Shown here piece by piece: positions 10,796-22,400 of a DNA stretch of 64,000 nucleotides. The position numbers and the translations under genes are program-made. The notes below the pieces were generated by a model that was given only the letters and a program-made list of their open reading frames with translations, ran no database searches and was not told the origin of the DNA. Source of the DNA: Patiria miniata (Eukaryota > Echinodermata > Asteroidea > Valvatida > Asterinidae); NCBI RefSeq assembly GCF_015706575.1, contig NW_024037068.1, positions 2,852,001 through 2,916,000 of the forward strand. Direction: 5' to 3'. Numbering within the stretch: the stretch's first letter is position 1; every line of letters starts with the position of its first letter.

Positions 10796-10870
10796 CTGGT
10801 GTGGAGCTTTTTCTAAAAGTAGTGCGGCGACGCGTGTTTATTTCCCCCCCCCCCCCCCTCTTTTTTGTTT
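10796..10870. repeat. Right fragment of the GGCC-type MITE split by P1
   Basis: Starts with the target duplication CTGGTG and continues GTGGAGC...GTGCGGCGACGCG, matching the internal sequence of the MITE copies at 12847 and 26211 (GGAGCTTGCC...GTGGTGCGGCGACGCG). A C-run and GTCGCCTGATG follow. Confidence 0.7.
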
Positions 10871-12846
10871 CTTAAAAGTCGCCTGATGTTTCAGTTCGAT
10901 CCCTTTAAAAATCTCAAAAATATCCTTCAGGGTGGAACAGGGTGACCTAGGTAATGTATGGGTACATAATCCATTGCGTTCATAACTGCACTAACGGATG
11001 CGGACTAACGTTTCTTTTCAGGCGTTACAGGCAGCCAAGAATGACTTCAGTCTCGCCAACCGCATAGTTTGCACTGCCTGGCGAGGGATATGCGATGACA
11101 AGGAAAATCCATAATGGGGAGGGATACATTTTGCTTGACCAATTAACGGTAATTTTATATAACAATAATGAGAGCTTTATAATTTCAGGGGTGTGATTTG
11201 TCCGGATTTTTCCAGATTTCCGGATTTTAGTCTAACGTCTGCGGAATTTTATGCGGATTCCGGATTTCCAACGTTTTCTGTTTCCGCAATATCGCTCAAA
11301 AACTTCTGGCGAAATATAGGCCCTAATTTACGATAATGGACAGACTTGTGACACAAGTCTAATAAGCAGTGCAGTCAAGAACCTGATGGACATCAATGCA
11401 GTGTGCGCAGTGGAGTACTTCAGGACCAGACTAAAGATAATTTTCAATGGGTTTGCACCTCGTGAGCTCAAATTTGTATCCTTGTGGAGACACGCACACA
11501 ATAGGGAACAAAACATTGTAAAGGTCTCCACAGGGCAATTTCTATAGATGAATAGGTCTCCACAAGGTTTTCACGAAATAGATATATGGATTTTACTCAA
11601 AAACTAGGAATTTCCAAGATGGGTTGATTGCTCGCAAATGGAAGAGTTTTAAAAAAGGGATATTTAGTCCGAATTTCAGCCAAGGAAATTAATTCTAGTT
11701 AAAATAAGAGCATTTTGAAACTTCACTTTCAAAATCGAAAACTTTACTACACGAGAACAAAGAAATATCTCCACAAGGATACAAATTCGAGAGTGCATGC
11801 TTGTTTGTAATTAATATTGTAGGCGTGTGGATGTGTGTGTGTATTGTGTATGACTGTGCAGTGACGATCGTGAGCTAGCAATTTGCAAAACACTTTGGTG
11901 TCAATATTGCCGCGATGAGTATCAGCAGTGCGAGATTAGTTGCCAAGAACTTAAGAGTATGGTTGGAAGAACTTGTAAGAAAGTGTCACTGTGGATGGAG
12001 AAATCAGTTTGAGCTGCAGTAGTGCTTTGAAAAATAACCACCAACATTGACATAAATAACCATTGACATGGAGTCATCCTGTTAAAGAAACTACTGTATT
12101 ATGTCTTTTCCCAATCCGTCACTTTTATGGAGCGTTGGGAATTCGGGACTCAAATCGTGACAGAAAGCTTAAAATTGTTGCAGGCTGTATATTGTTGTCA
12201 TTTTGTTATTTCAGGGCTGACAACCTGGTGGACCTTGGTAGGCCACGAGTAAGAACAACATTGCTTAAGCTTGCAAAACATTTTTCATGACATAAGTTAT
12301 TGGCTCAATACAACAGGGAAAACCTATGCCATTAAAACTGTCTAAACTTTGAACACATTACACAATCTTAGACGCATTGTTTGAAACTGTTCCAATTGTT
12401 TGTCCATGTTTTATTTTTTTTCTTTCAAGTCGAAACACTTCCAAGGTACAAGTGGGCATACGTATTACGAACATTTTGGTTGACCAGTTAACGGTAAGTC
12501 TTTATAATAATGAGAGCTTTATAATCATTGGACACAGAGTCATCCTGGTAAAGAAACTAATGTATTATGTCTTTTCCCAATCCGTCACTTTTATGGAGCG
12601 TTGGGAATCCGGAACTCAAACCGTGACAGAAAGCTTTAAATGGTTGCAGGCTGTAGTGTTGGCATTTTAGCACGCGGTAGGCCAATATTAACAACAAAAT
12701 TCAGAATACACTTGCAAAAAAAAATGCTTGCTCCAGGATACAAATTATACAATGACACATACACTTAAAATCCCTTGCTTTAATATTTGTTTAAGCAACG
12801 TAGGCCTACATCAAATTCAAAATCATAATCAATTTGCCTCTTTTAA
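10871..12846. repeat. Diverged direct duplication, no gene confirmed
   Basis: A module including GACCAATTAACGGTAA...AATAATGAGAGCTTTATAAT occurs at about 11137-11190 and again at 12480-12525. A second module (GAGTCATCCTGTTAAAGAAA ... GTTGCAGGCTGTA) occurs at 12070-12190 and 12538-12655 with few changes. The copies are partly open (for example 12377-12670) but no domain is recognisable. I read this as a segmental tandem duplication of non-coding or old repeat DNA. Confidence 0.6.
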
Positions 12847-13054
12847 GGCCAAAAAAAGTCTCCGGTTTTTGGTATGGAGCTTGCCCAAAAAGTGGTGCGG
12901 CGACGCGGCTATTTTCCAGGATTCCAGTCAAACCAGTGAGTTTGGCGGTTTTGAGACATCATCTTTCATTGAATAAAAAATTTTTTCATTTTGCCGACGC
13001 GCATGGCTAAAGCGACGCGCGCGCATACAAGAAACCGGAGACTTTTTTGGGGAC
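12847..13054. mobile_element. GGCC-type MITE, 208 bp
   Basis: Inverted ends GGCCAAAAAAAGTCTCCGG and GTCCCCAAAAAAGTCTCCGG (read inward) are flanked by TAA on both sides (12844-12846, 13055-13057). A three-base TWA duplication is typical of PIF/Harbinger-derived MITEs. The internal part shares GTGGTGCGGCGACGCG and CAAACCAGTGAGTTTGGC with the copy at 26211. Confidence 0.85.
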
Positions 13055-13179
13055 TAATATGTAGTGTACAGTGTTTCATGAAGATTAGAAGTACAATGGC
13101 AAAATTTTGAATATTTTCTCAGACGATTTCGGATTAAACATTTGATTTTGAACATTTCTTGATTTTCACATCCTGTACG

Positions 13180-15770
13180 TTATCTACCCGCAATTATGTC
13201 ATGTACTTGCTGCAAACTGGCTCGTTTGTCGGAATTGTCAACAAAGGCCGCGTCCCTGGCTTTCTGCAGGCGTGCGACGGGTGATCTCTTGGTGATGCAA
13301 TCCAAAATAAAGCCGAGTGAGAAGGTGTCTGTCTTCACTGATGGATGAGCTCCGCGAAGAAGCTCCTGGGCAATCCAAGGGTACCGTCTCCTCTATTGCT
13401 GTAGCTTTCCCACAGGCGGTTTGCGTTGGGGTTTAGTCGCGCCCAGCTCCTGTGTCTTGCCGAAGTCAATAATGAGAGGAGCGAAGGCCATGTTCTTGCG
13501 AAGCAACACGTTGTCGTCTGAAACATATCGTAACATAAGGCCAAAAAAAAAAATAAGTCGGTCTGTGGTCAGCGCGCGCGTCGATTTTAAGCATGCGCGT
13601 CGATCTTTTTTTTTCCAAAATGTTCCGCGGTAGCTCCAACAGCGCCCTCTATTTCCGCACCTCCTCAATTTTTTTTACCAAAGAGCACCAAGGAATGGAG
13701 AACTGCACCAAGGCAATTGATCGAAAGCACCAAGGCAAATTATGAAGGCCACCAATGTACATGAGGACACCAAAAAAGCAAAATAGTAAAAGCCGCGTGG
13801 CCGCGTCAATTCCGGAACTTTGGTCTGACCAGAGACCGAATATTTTTTTTTTTTGGCCTAACATACGTTAATTCAAATTTAGTAGTGATTTATGAGCTGA
13901 CGTACTCTTCTTTCCTTTCATTTTTTTAAGTGCAGCACATATTCAAGCATATAGCCTAGAGTCATTCTTTCTAAACACGAATATTTGCTCCAAGGCCAAC
14001 CATTCAAGTAAATGAAGTAAAATGAACATGAACCCTCGTTTAATAATGCGTTCCCCTGGCTTTTTTTGTGAGTTTAAGCTCAACAAAGACAGATCTTTCT
14101 TTAATTCTTTCCCCGTTTGAACACCTGCTTTCAAAGCAATATAAAGTCTGTCACTATTACATGAGACTCCGAACCCAGGGAAAAAAAAAATCGAATTTCG
14201 GTTTCAAATCATCGCAAAATTACCAGGGATATCTGAATCAAGATGAGTTGAACTAAACCGCATTTTTCTTTTTAGGGACAAATTTGTGCTCCAAAGAAAG
14301 ATTACGTTAATGAAGGGCTTTCCGTTTTCACGAAGAGACAAAAAATCATCGCGTGGCAAGAAAAAAGGTCGTCAGAAGCACAGACACGCAATTTGTGCTT
14401 CCATTTTTGACCTACAAATTACATAAGGCTGAAATGTTGAACTTTTTTCATCTAAAAGTAGCTGATGAATTGGCTTGCCAACCTTTTTGGTGGTACATAA
14501 TTTTTTTGAATATGAAGTGTATTTTTTGGGGGGGGGTTCCTCTTTTTTGACTCGCCCTATAAACCAGACTGAACGTTTACGCAGGAATTACTGTTAGGTG
14601 AATTAATAATCCTAAATTAAATTCAATTAAATCTCTACGAATATTCTGTTTTGAAAAGTAACCAACTTTACACGTGATTCTTTCGAAAGTTTTGGACTGC
14701 ACAGCAAGATTTGTCTCTTCGTGAATACGGTGACGAAAACTAGAATAGCACGGTGGCAAAATGTCTTTAAGATGCAACATGGAGTCGTGTAATGTAGTTT
14801 TTATCATTCGTCCTGACATATAACCTTGTTATATCACTTGACGAAGTAGTGAACTTTGTTCTGTAGGCCTAATTGATAACACCTTACATTTAAAGTTTTT
14901 TTTTAAATAAAATTTACCTTTCAAGTCGTTGTGTATAATGTTACTTCTGTGAATGGCCTTGACTCCCTCCACCATCTCCCGACACACCTTCATCCATGGA
15001 ATAACTCTACTGAGAGCCCTCTCTTGGGTTGCCTTCAGGACGGTGATGTCCCCGCCGTACTGTATAACCAGTTTAAACGGTGGCTCGTCGAGGCAAACGC
15101 CGATGAGGTGCGGCAGGTAAACACAGGCTTCGAGTGTCGACGTGGCTCTGGCTTCTTTCAGTGCAACTTTGCGCAGGTTGTTGTCACTGAGTTTCGTCGG
15201 GTTGGTTGAAGTCTTCACAGCGACATGGAATCCTTTGTAGGTCGACAGTTGGCAGGAGCCAAAAGTCCCTTCTCCTAATTTTTTTTCCCATCGGGGAGGT
15301 CCTCCCTCTTAATGTTCATGTATGGCGAAAGCCATGCTTGTGGTGACATTTTCTGCTCCTCCTCTAGAGCTCTTTGTAGTGAAGCATTTTCGTTTCTCAG
15401 CTTCTGTTCTGTTTCTTTGAGATTAGAAATATCTTCCCTCAGAGCTCGTTCCTCTTGCGGTGTTTCAACGGAGGGCTGATCAGAGCTGGAGGACAAAGGC
15501 ACAATGTCATGATTTTCACATGCGCGGTCTGGTGGCGATGAGTGACTTTTGACTTCAGGCCATAGTACATCCAAACCGGCCTTGGATTTAACCTCGACTT
15601 CCCTGGCTTGCCTCGCCTCAGTTGACTGAAGGTTTTGCGGAGCAGTCTTCCAATCCGTCTATAACTAAGAGTCGGGAATACTGCTCGGACTTTCTCATGA
15701 GCAAGGCTGACGGCTATGCGCCCTGATTTATCAGCCTCAAAAAAGATTACGGATCGCGGCAGTAGGAGAA
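13180..15770 (-). pseudogene. Protein-kinase gene, decayed (frameshift and stop)
   Basis: Exon 1 (ending 14928) encodes a coiled coil (about 15275-15490, LREDISNLKETEQKLRN) and then a kinase N-lobe: glycine loop GEGTFGS, HVAVKTS lysine strand and the catalytic HNDLK. It is spliced (AAAG/GTAAAT to TTTCAG/ACGAC) to exon 2 (13517-13180). Exon 2 supplies DNVLL, the DFG motif (LIIDFGKTQ), YPWIAQELL and a C-lobe ending IIAGR. The exon join restores an in-frame HNDLKDDNVLL. Two lesions are visible. An A8 run at about 15282-15289 puts the coiled coil and kinase in different frames (A9 would restore it). A TAG at 13395-13393 sits in the activation segment. Further upstream (15600-15770), RIAVSLAHEKVRAVFP-type sequence is in yet another frame. 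It is either a true pseudogene or affected by assembly errors; all catalytic motifs survive. Confidence 0.75.
13539..13858. mobile_element. MITE in the kinase intron, 320 bp
   Basis: Ends GGCC plus an A-run then GTCGGTCTGTGGTCAG, and inverted CTGACCAGAGACCGAATA...GGCC, are flanked by TAA (13536-13538, 13859-13861). It begins 22 bp upstream, in the gene's reading direction, of the exon 2 acceptor. Harbinger-type target length. Confidence 0.85.
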
Positions 15771-16432
15771 GTCATCCGGCCGTGCTTACGCTGGAATGCT
15801 GGATAGTGGCGGTGTCGTTCACGTTCACGTGCCAATTTTGCCGCCAAACTTAGTCCTGGCCTATATATTGACGCACCAACGGTGGCCGCTGTAAGCCGAC
15901 TAAGAGAACAAAACATTTGGCCACCACTTTTCATTTCCTATGCGAACAACATAACTAATAATAGAATTAGAATTTGAAGTAAACAGCCGATTTTTATCTC
16001 ATATTTTCAGTCGTATTATTTCAGGAACAGGTCTTCTCCTCAAGAGCTATTTTCCGTATTATAGGCTTCTTTACCAGCTGAATGAGCTTCGAACGAACAC
16101 ACAAATCGACAACCATTACTGCATCACTGTTTAAAAAAAAATCGAATTGTACAATGTCCAAAAATAATTTCATTTTGTGTTTGATTTGTTTTCAATGTGG
16201 GCAAGTGTGAATCCAAATGAAAGCACTTTTCAAAAAAAATCGCAAAAGCCAAAACTCACAAAATCTGTTTCTTTGTTCAAATCGATTCACAATCCGTGAG
16301 GACAAAATGCTTTTCTTACGAGAACGATAACGCATCTTTATTGCAAATTGTTGCTACAAAGTGTCAAATCTCCTTCAATTGGAAATTTTACATACAGATC
16401 GCACAACAGAAAATATTAACAGGGCTAGAAAT
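15771..16432. other. No gene confirmed
   Basis: The minus-strand ORF at 15737-15934 (LARERERHRHYPAFQRKHG) leads towards the kinase pseudogene and could be part of its N-terminus. The rest is AT-rich with no recognisable feature. Confidence 0.4.
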
Positions 16433-16740
16433 CCTCATCCCCATGGCACAATCTCTTTGTGGATCTCATCCAACACGATAAACCCGCACCCCATGACAAA
16501 ATCTCGGACCCCTTATAACTCTAAGCAAATTCTAACCTACAACACAAGAATCCCGCACCCCCATGGCCCAATCTCTCACCCCTTATAAGTCTTGGCCAAT
16601 TCTAAACTACAACAAGAGAGACCCGCACCCCCATGACCCAATCTCGCACCCCTTATAACTCTTAGCCAATTCTAAACTACAACATGACAAACCCCCATGG
16701 CCCAATCCCGCACCACTTGTTGCTCTTAACCAACTCTAAC
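16433..16740. repeat. Tandem repeat of 72-77 bp, about four copies
   Basis: Units contain CCCGCACCCCCATGGCCCAA, then CTTATAACTCTTAGCCAATT and TAAACTACAACA. The small ORFs here are by-products of the repeat. Confidence 0.85.
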
Positions 16741-17033
16741 CTTGTGAGGGGCGGATCAAGGAAGTTAAGCAGGGGGATGAGGCCCGTCTAACTTTTCCTT
16801 TAATCCTGCTGCAAATCACTGCGAAATTTCTCCGTACACTTGGCCTCCGTAAATTAAAAAATAAATGTGTGTTGGTGTGTCTCTGCATGATGACTCATTA
16901 GGATGTAAACGTGACGGAGAATGAAGTCAGTCAGAAGCCTGTATTATTAGTGGCGAATTTCCTTTTTAAACATTGGGATGTTGTCATCTAGACTGCATTA
17001 TTGCATTACTGCGCTATTTTTTGTTTTGTTATA

Positions 17034-17520
17034 CACTGTAAAACCGTGTGTTTAACTTCTAAACACATATATAAACGCATATCTGTAACACTTTATAAAC
17101 GTTTTGACGCGTTTATAAATAAACACTGAACACATATATGTTTAACATCTGAACACTAATATAAACACACAACTGTAAAACTTTGTAAACACTTTGACGC
17201 GTTTATGAATAAACACTGAACACTCATGTTTATATTTGAACACTAAACGTTTATTTCTTTAAACACATAAACATATGAACATGTTTTATTTACTGTTTAC
17301 TTTCTAAACACAATGTACTTTTAAACACGTCAATGTGTTTATAGCATAAACACATTGATGTGTTTACAGCATGTAACACTTTATAAATGCTTGGACGCGT
17401 TTAAGTACTAAACACAGTGACGTGTTTACAGCCTGTAACACTTTATAAATGCTTGGACGCATTTATAATTACCTTGATGTTTAAGTACTAAACACTTCCT
17501 TTAAATCACCAGAACACATT
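17034..17520. repeat. Left subterminal repeat array of the CACTA element
   Basis: Over 450 bp of clustered AAACAC, TAAACAC and GTGTTTA motifs in both orientations, with GACGCGTTTA and AACACTTTATAAA variants. Plant CACTA elements have comparable subterminal sites bound by their TNPA protein; here the binder is unknown. Confidence 0.85.
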
Positions 17521-19454
17521 TTTTTTTTACTTTCGTCTTTTTAAATCCACACGAGCAGAATGGGCATGTAGCCATTGAGTATAATTTTCTTTTCACATAT
17601 CAAAGAAGGTTACTTTTTTGTTATATTTGGTTTTCTATAGATGTCAAGTTCGAGCAAATTTTGTTGATTCAATTCAGGGGGTGAACACAGATGTGCAAGA
17701 AAATTGCTTCAGCTGTTAAAAACCTGAGATTTATAATAATCATTACAATTAATCTTGAAATGGATATCAGCAAAAACCATTTATGAAACATGGCATAATT
17801 CATGATTCTGAAAGTGCCAGCTGTGACGGTAGGTTTGAGAGTGAGGCTACATGCACATATAAAATTTGTCCTTATCATACGATTAATATTTTTCATATGA
17901 TCAATGCGCACAATGGAAAAACCTCAGTTTCATAAAAATGCTTCTAATTTTAAAACCAGCACTGATCCTTGTGTAACTTATCATGTTTCATTGATGGTCC
18001 GTCATACAAGGTGGAGAACAGAAATCGTATCAGACTTAAAAAAAGAAAGAATAATTGTGGGTAATTATGCGAATCCAACATGTATATCGAGACGCTGCTG
18101 ATGAAGAAGGGATAGTTGAATGTGTTAACATCTTACACAAGCTTTGTAATTGGTTGGAAACATTTGATTTAATTGATTAAAATGACCCTCAATCAGTAAA
18201 TTTTGCCAAAAATAAGATTTTTACAAAAAAGGATTTAAATCAGGAATTTGAACAAATTCATTTGATTTAAATTGTGATTTAAATCAGTGAGTTAACCCTG
18301 GTAAAAGAAACAGTAAATACATCTAAAATGTCTATGTAGATAATCCACTGATACTTAAGCAATAACATTATTCCGGTTCATTTTTGTTCAACATCTGAAA
18401 TATTTACAATTCACCGAATCACGAGTTTCCCTTTGTGGTTATTTAAAAAGCTTGAAAATTACATTGAAATGAGAATATTTGAAATCGGAAATGTAACAAA
18501 TTTAACACTTTATGAAATGTAACATATAACACTTGAACATGCACTGCATGTGTGGCGGAGCCAAAAAGTTGTTTAAAATTTTCTGTCATTTATACATAGG
18601 AGTAGTTCCCCCTTTCAAAATGCATAGCCTTTGTTTAGTGGTCCCTGTATGTCTTGGTAGTGTGTCCCCCTGTTTGTTTATTTAAGTCCTCCAGTCCCCC
18701 CTATATAAGTTGCCACATGGTCAAGCCACACTTTAGTTTAAGTAGACCAGCAGTGAACATACATGTATATAGATAACACTAATGTTCCTCCTATAACTGG
18801 AGTGTGATCCTTATTGCTTGGGTTGTCTGCTTGTCTAGTCAGTGATGAGTTTTCTTTTGTATTATTGTCTTCTTTTACTTATTTCCAATTATTTACAGTA
18901 GTTAAATTAGTTAGAGTTCTTTGAAAGTTTGTTTTGTTTACAGTCTGAGTACAAGTTGATTCTGGTCAGAGTTATCTTTGAATGATTTCCAGTTTCTAGT
19001 TTTATACAACTATTCAGATTCCATTTTGTTTCTTTTTACCTTGATTATTTTTCTCAAGGTATTACTGCTCTAATTACTTCTATTGCTGATAGTTGATTTA
19101 TCCTACTTAATAAGGGAGTTTGGGTATTTTAATAAAAATTCCGTTTAATCAAGTACAATTTGTTCCACTTGATTCGTTAGGTTAATCCTGAAAGTAGGGG
19201 ATTAGTGTCTCCCACTTCCTTTGTGTGCCAGAACTGTTTATTGCCTACTGAATATTCATTAGATTATGTTTCTCATCTTAGTTTCCATGTGTTTTCTTGT
19301 TTTTGCAGATTGAAGTTAGAGTGAGCTTACAGATTCATTATAATTTACACACTGTGTTGGTTTTTGGTCTGTCCTTGTTCTCTGGTTATAGTTCTAGGTT
19401 TAAACATTGGGTTTTGGTTTTATAGTTTCTTTGGTTTTCGGTCATTTAGTTCCA
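17521..19454. other. CACTA interior, no gene recognised
   Basis: AT-rich sequence downstream of the accessory gene. No coding region with a recognisable domain on either strand. It includes plausible 3' UTR sequence of the gene ending at 19455. Confidence 0.45.
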
Positions 19455-22400
19455 TCACATAGTTCTTTTAAGTCTTGAAGTTATTAACAGTTTTTTATCC
19501 AGTACATTACTGAAGGACCTGAACTTGGCACTTTTTTTTCCATCAAATGGAATGCCACCTACTACATGTGACTGAAGTGTGCCCAGAAGCTGGGAATAGA
19601 TCTTTGGATAATCTAGATCGAACACATAGTATACAGCAATCAATGTGAGCATCGCTGATGTTATAGACTTGTCACTGGTTGAGTGGCACATAATGCTTAC
19701 AGTATCACCAACGACAAATGTGCCAGCAATTGTACCACCTTTTTTTAGAACCAGCAAATGGGGTGGGTCCCGGTCTCCTGTCTTCAAGACTTCTTCAACT
19801 TCATCATCTGAGATATCCTGAAAGCAAACCAAGGTTTTAAAGGTTGTGTCAAGACGTATCTGCAACTAGGCACGGAAGTATAATGTTACAATCTGTTGCC
19901 CACATCAGAGCAGACTGGATGTAGTCCTCGTACATTCTGGGTAAACGTTTGCTTGCGATTTTTCATCAGCACATATAAGGGAACAGCTGCTTTTTTCTGC
20001 CTTAAGTGTGCATGTCAGTAACTTAAGTCAAATGCAATTTGCTTACTCTTTGTAATTAAGTAAAAATATTACACATCTTCTAGTGGGCCAAATTCTCAAA
20101 TTTTGTTCTTGAACACAAAAAATTAAGTGCCTCTTGCGTCTCACATATACCACTAAGCCATGGCCCTGTGGCACACGAGCGCAAGTGGGATAAATAACAT
20201 TATCTTTGAGCAAATTTGTATATTATACTATATCGCATAGTCCATATCGCTATTCCAAGATGCAAGCAACATTTCAGCTGAATGCGTGTGTTAAACCGCT
20301 AAATGGTTGTGTAAAGTGTGTTAGTTACAACTTACCGTGTGCGTCAAGTTTACTTGAAGATAAATTAGTTATAGCACTCAAGCTCGTGGAACACAGAAAA
20401 TGTAGTGCGTCTGTGTCCCACATACCACTCGGCCGAACACAGACGCACTACATTATTCAGTGTTCCGCTTGCGCTCGCGGGATAACTAATATAGTTTCTT
20501 TTTGCCAGACAAGTTAGATTAAAAGCATAAAATTATCATTCACTAACCTCTTTAATGGTGATGACAGACTTGCTTTTCACACCCTTGCCTTTGTCAAAAG
20601 CTGTTGCCTTCTCAACATGGCGGATAACAGGGATTATCCTCTCAGGTTCCTATGGGCATTTCAGAACCAAATAAAAGCAATTTTCTTTCTATATACTCAG
20701 TGCTTCAAAAAATGTATCATTTGGTTGCCTAGCTGTTAACCCATTAACGCCGGGGGAGCTAATTGTATTGCCGTAAACCCACTTTCTGCTTATCCCCCAC
20801 TGTTAAATATATGAGTCGTGCTTGTAGGTGGGGGGGGGGGGGGGGGGGGGGGTTTGGAGGAATGTGCTGCGTTCGCCCCAGTGAACAGAGGCCGCTGTGC
20901 AGTCATGCGTGTATGCTGGGCATTCAAAACCCAGTGTACGCAAGGCACGGGGTTCACATCCTCTCTTATTTACATTATTATCATATTTTTTTTTTGCTGG
21001 ACGAAAGCACACAGGCAGACAGGGATGTCACATTGATCGAAATGAAGAATATATTAGGGGAGGTTCATGATAACATACGCCATTCGTATTTCATTCTTAA
21101 TTAGAATGATATACGAGACCGTATACAAATCTTTCAAAATACCTTTGTTGATGTGCCGATGAGACTTTCCACCACGGTCAGGAAAATCTCCATCTTGTTT
21201 AGAATGGAGTCCAAGCTGCTTTCTCCAATGATTTTCAGGAAATCATGAATGACCTGTTAATGAACCAAAAGAAAACCTGTATTCAATTTGTTTTCCAGAT
21301 AACTGTCAAAGTACATGTCCAACTATATATACCACTAATAATTCTCAAATAACATGTACATGTACTGTCTACAGATTGTCACCTGCATTGGCTTTTTGGG
21401 AGTCAAATTTGCGTGACCCGCAGTTTTGGAAATTTCAATCAACATGCGCATGTTTCTGGATCATTTTGCACACTGTGCGCACATATATGACAGCGTTAAA
21501 TACATGTACACAGTTGTGATTTTTCTATGAAGAAGGCCGTCTATAAGAGTGGTTTATTTATTGGTGGTTGAAAATGTACTTTGTCATTCAGATCACTGTG
21601 ATTGGGAGCTCTTTTATCTCACTTCTTTGAATTGACATATCGCCGTTTGCGCACCCCTTTAGACAACCCTATGGAAAATTTCGTACCCTAAGTTTTGTTT
21701 GTCTCAGTTGTTGCGTGTTCCGCATCAATTTGTATATCCTTATAATTGGACAATACTTCACAAGCTGCGTTGACGCGATTCTAACGTGATTCTACCACGA
21801 TAGGTCAATAAGCCTATGAAAAAGATTTAGTCCGCTTTATAATGACACCTTACTTTTTATACTCTGCTGTCTTGGATCCGGATGACTGATTTCAAAATAG
21901 AGGGCCAGCTAGTGAACCCATATTTTTGCCAAGTTGTGCTGAGTATTGACTTGTCCAAATAATAATGTCTATGGTCCAGATAGTACAGTGAGAGTACATT
22001 GTTTGGACAGTTCATGCCATCACGGATTCAGACAACTTGGCAAAAAAAGGTTTGGAGCTTTTGTTTTTAAATCAATGGTCTTCAGTTATCCATAACTGCT
22101 GGGGTATACCCCCTTTTCAGATTTAACCAAACTGACAGTGTTTGGATTGATGTGTACACCCGTTGAACGGAAAAATCATTTTTTTTCTCATCTGATTTCA
22201 CCTGATTCGATGTAATCGGAAAGGTGTGCGGGCAGCACTCCAATTTCACCAGATGTAATATTTACAGATGCGGTCTAACCGCAAAGGTGAAAAATAAACA
22301 TACTGGCGATTTTGTGATCCAGTCAACAAGTAAACTTCTGAGAGGTGCGCGCTGGGCTTTATGCACTGGATCAGCTTTTTTTGGATACTTAAAATACAGC

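Noticed and set aside
16296..16588. Short ORFs rich in HPHP and NPHP
   Set aside because: They overlap the 72-77 bp tandem repeat and have no independent coding evidence.
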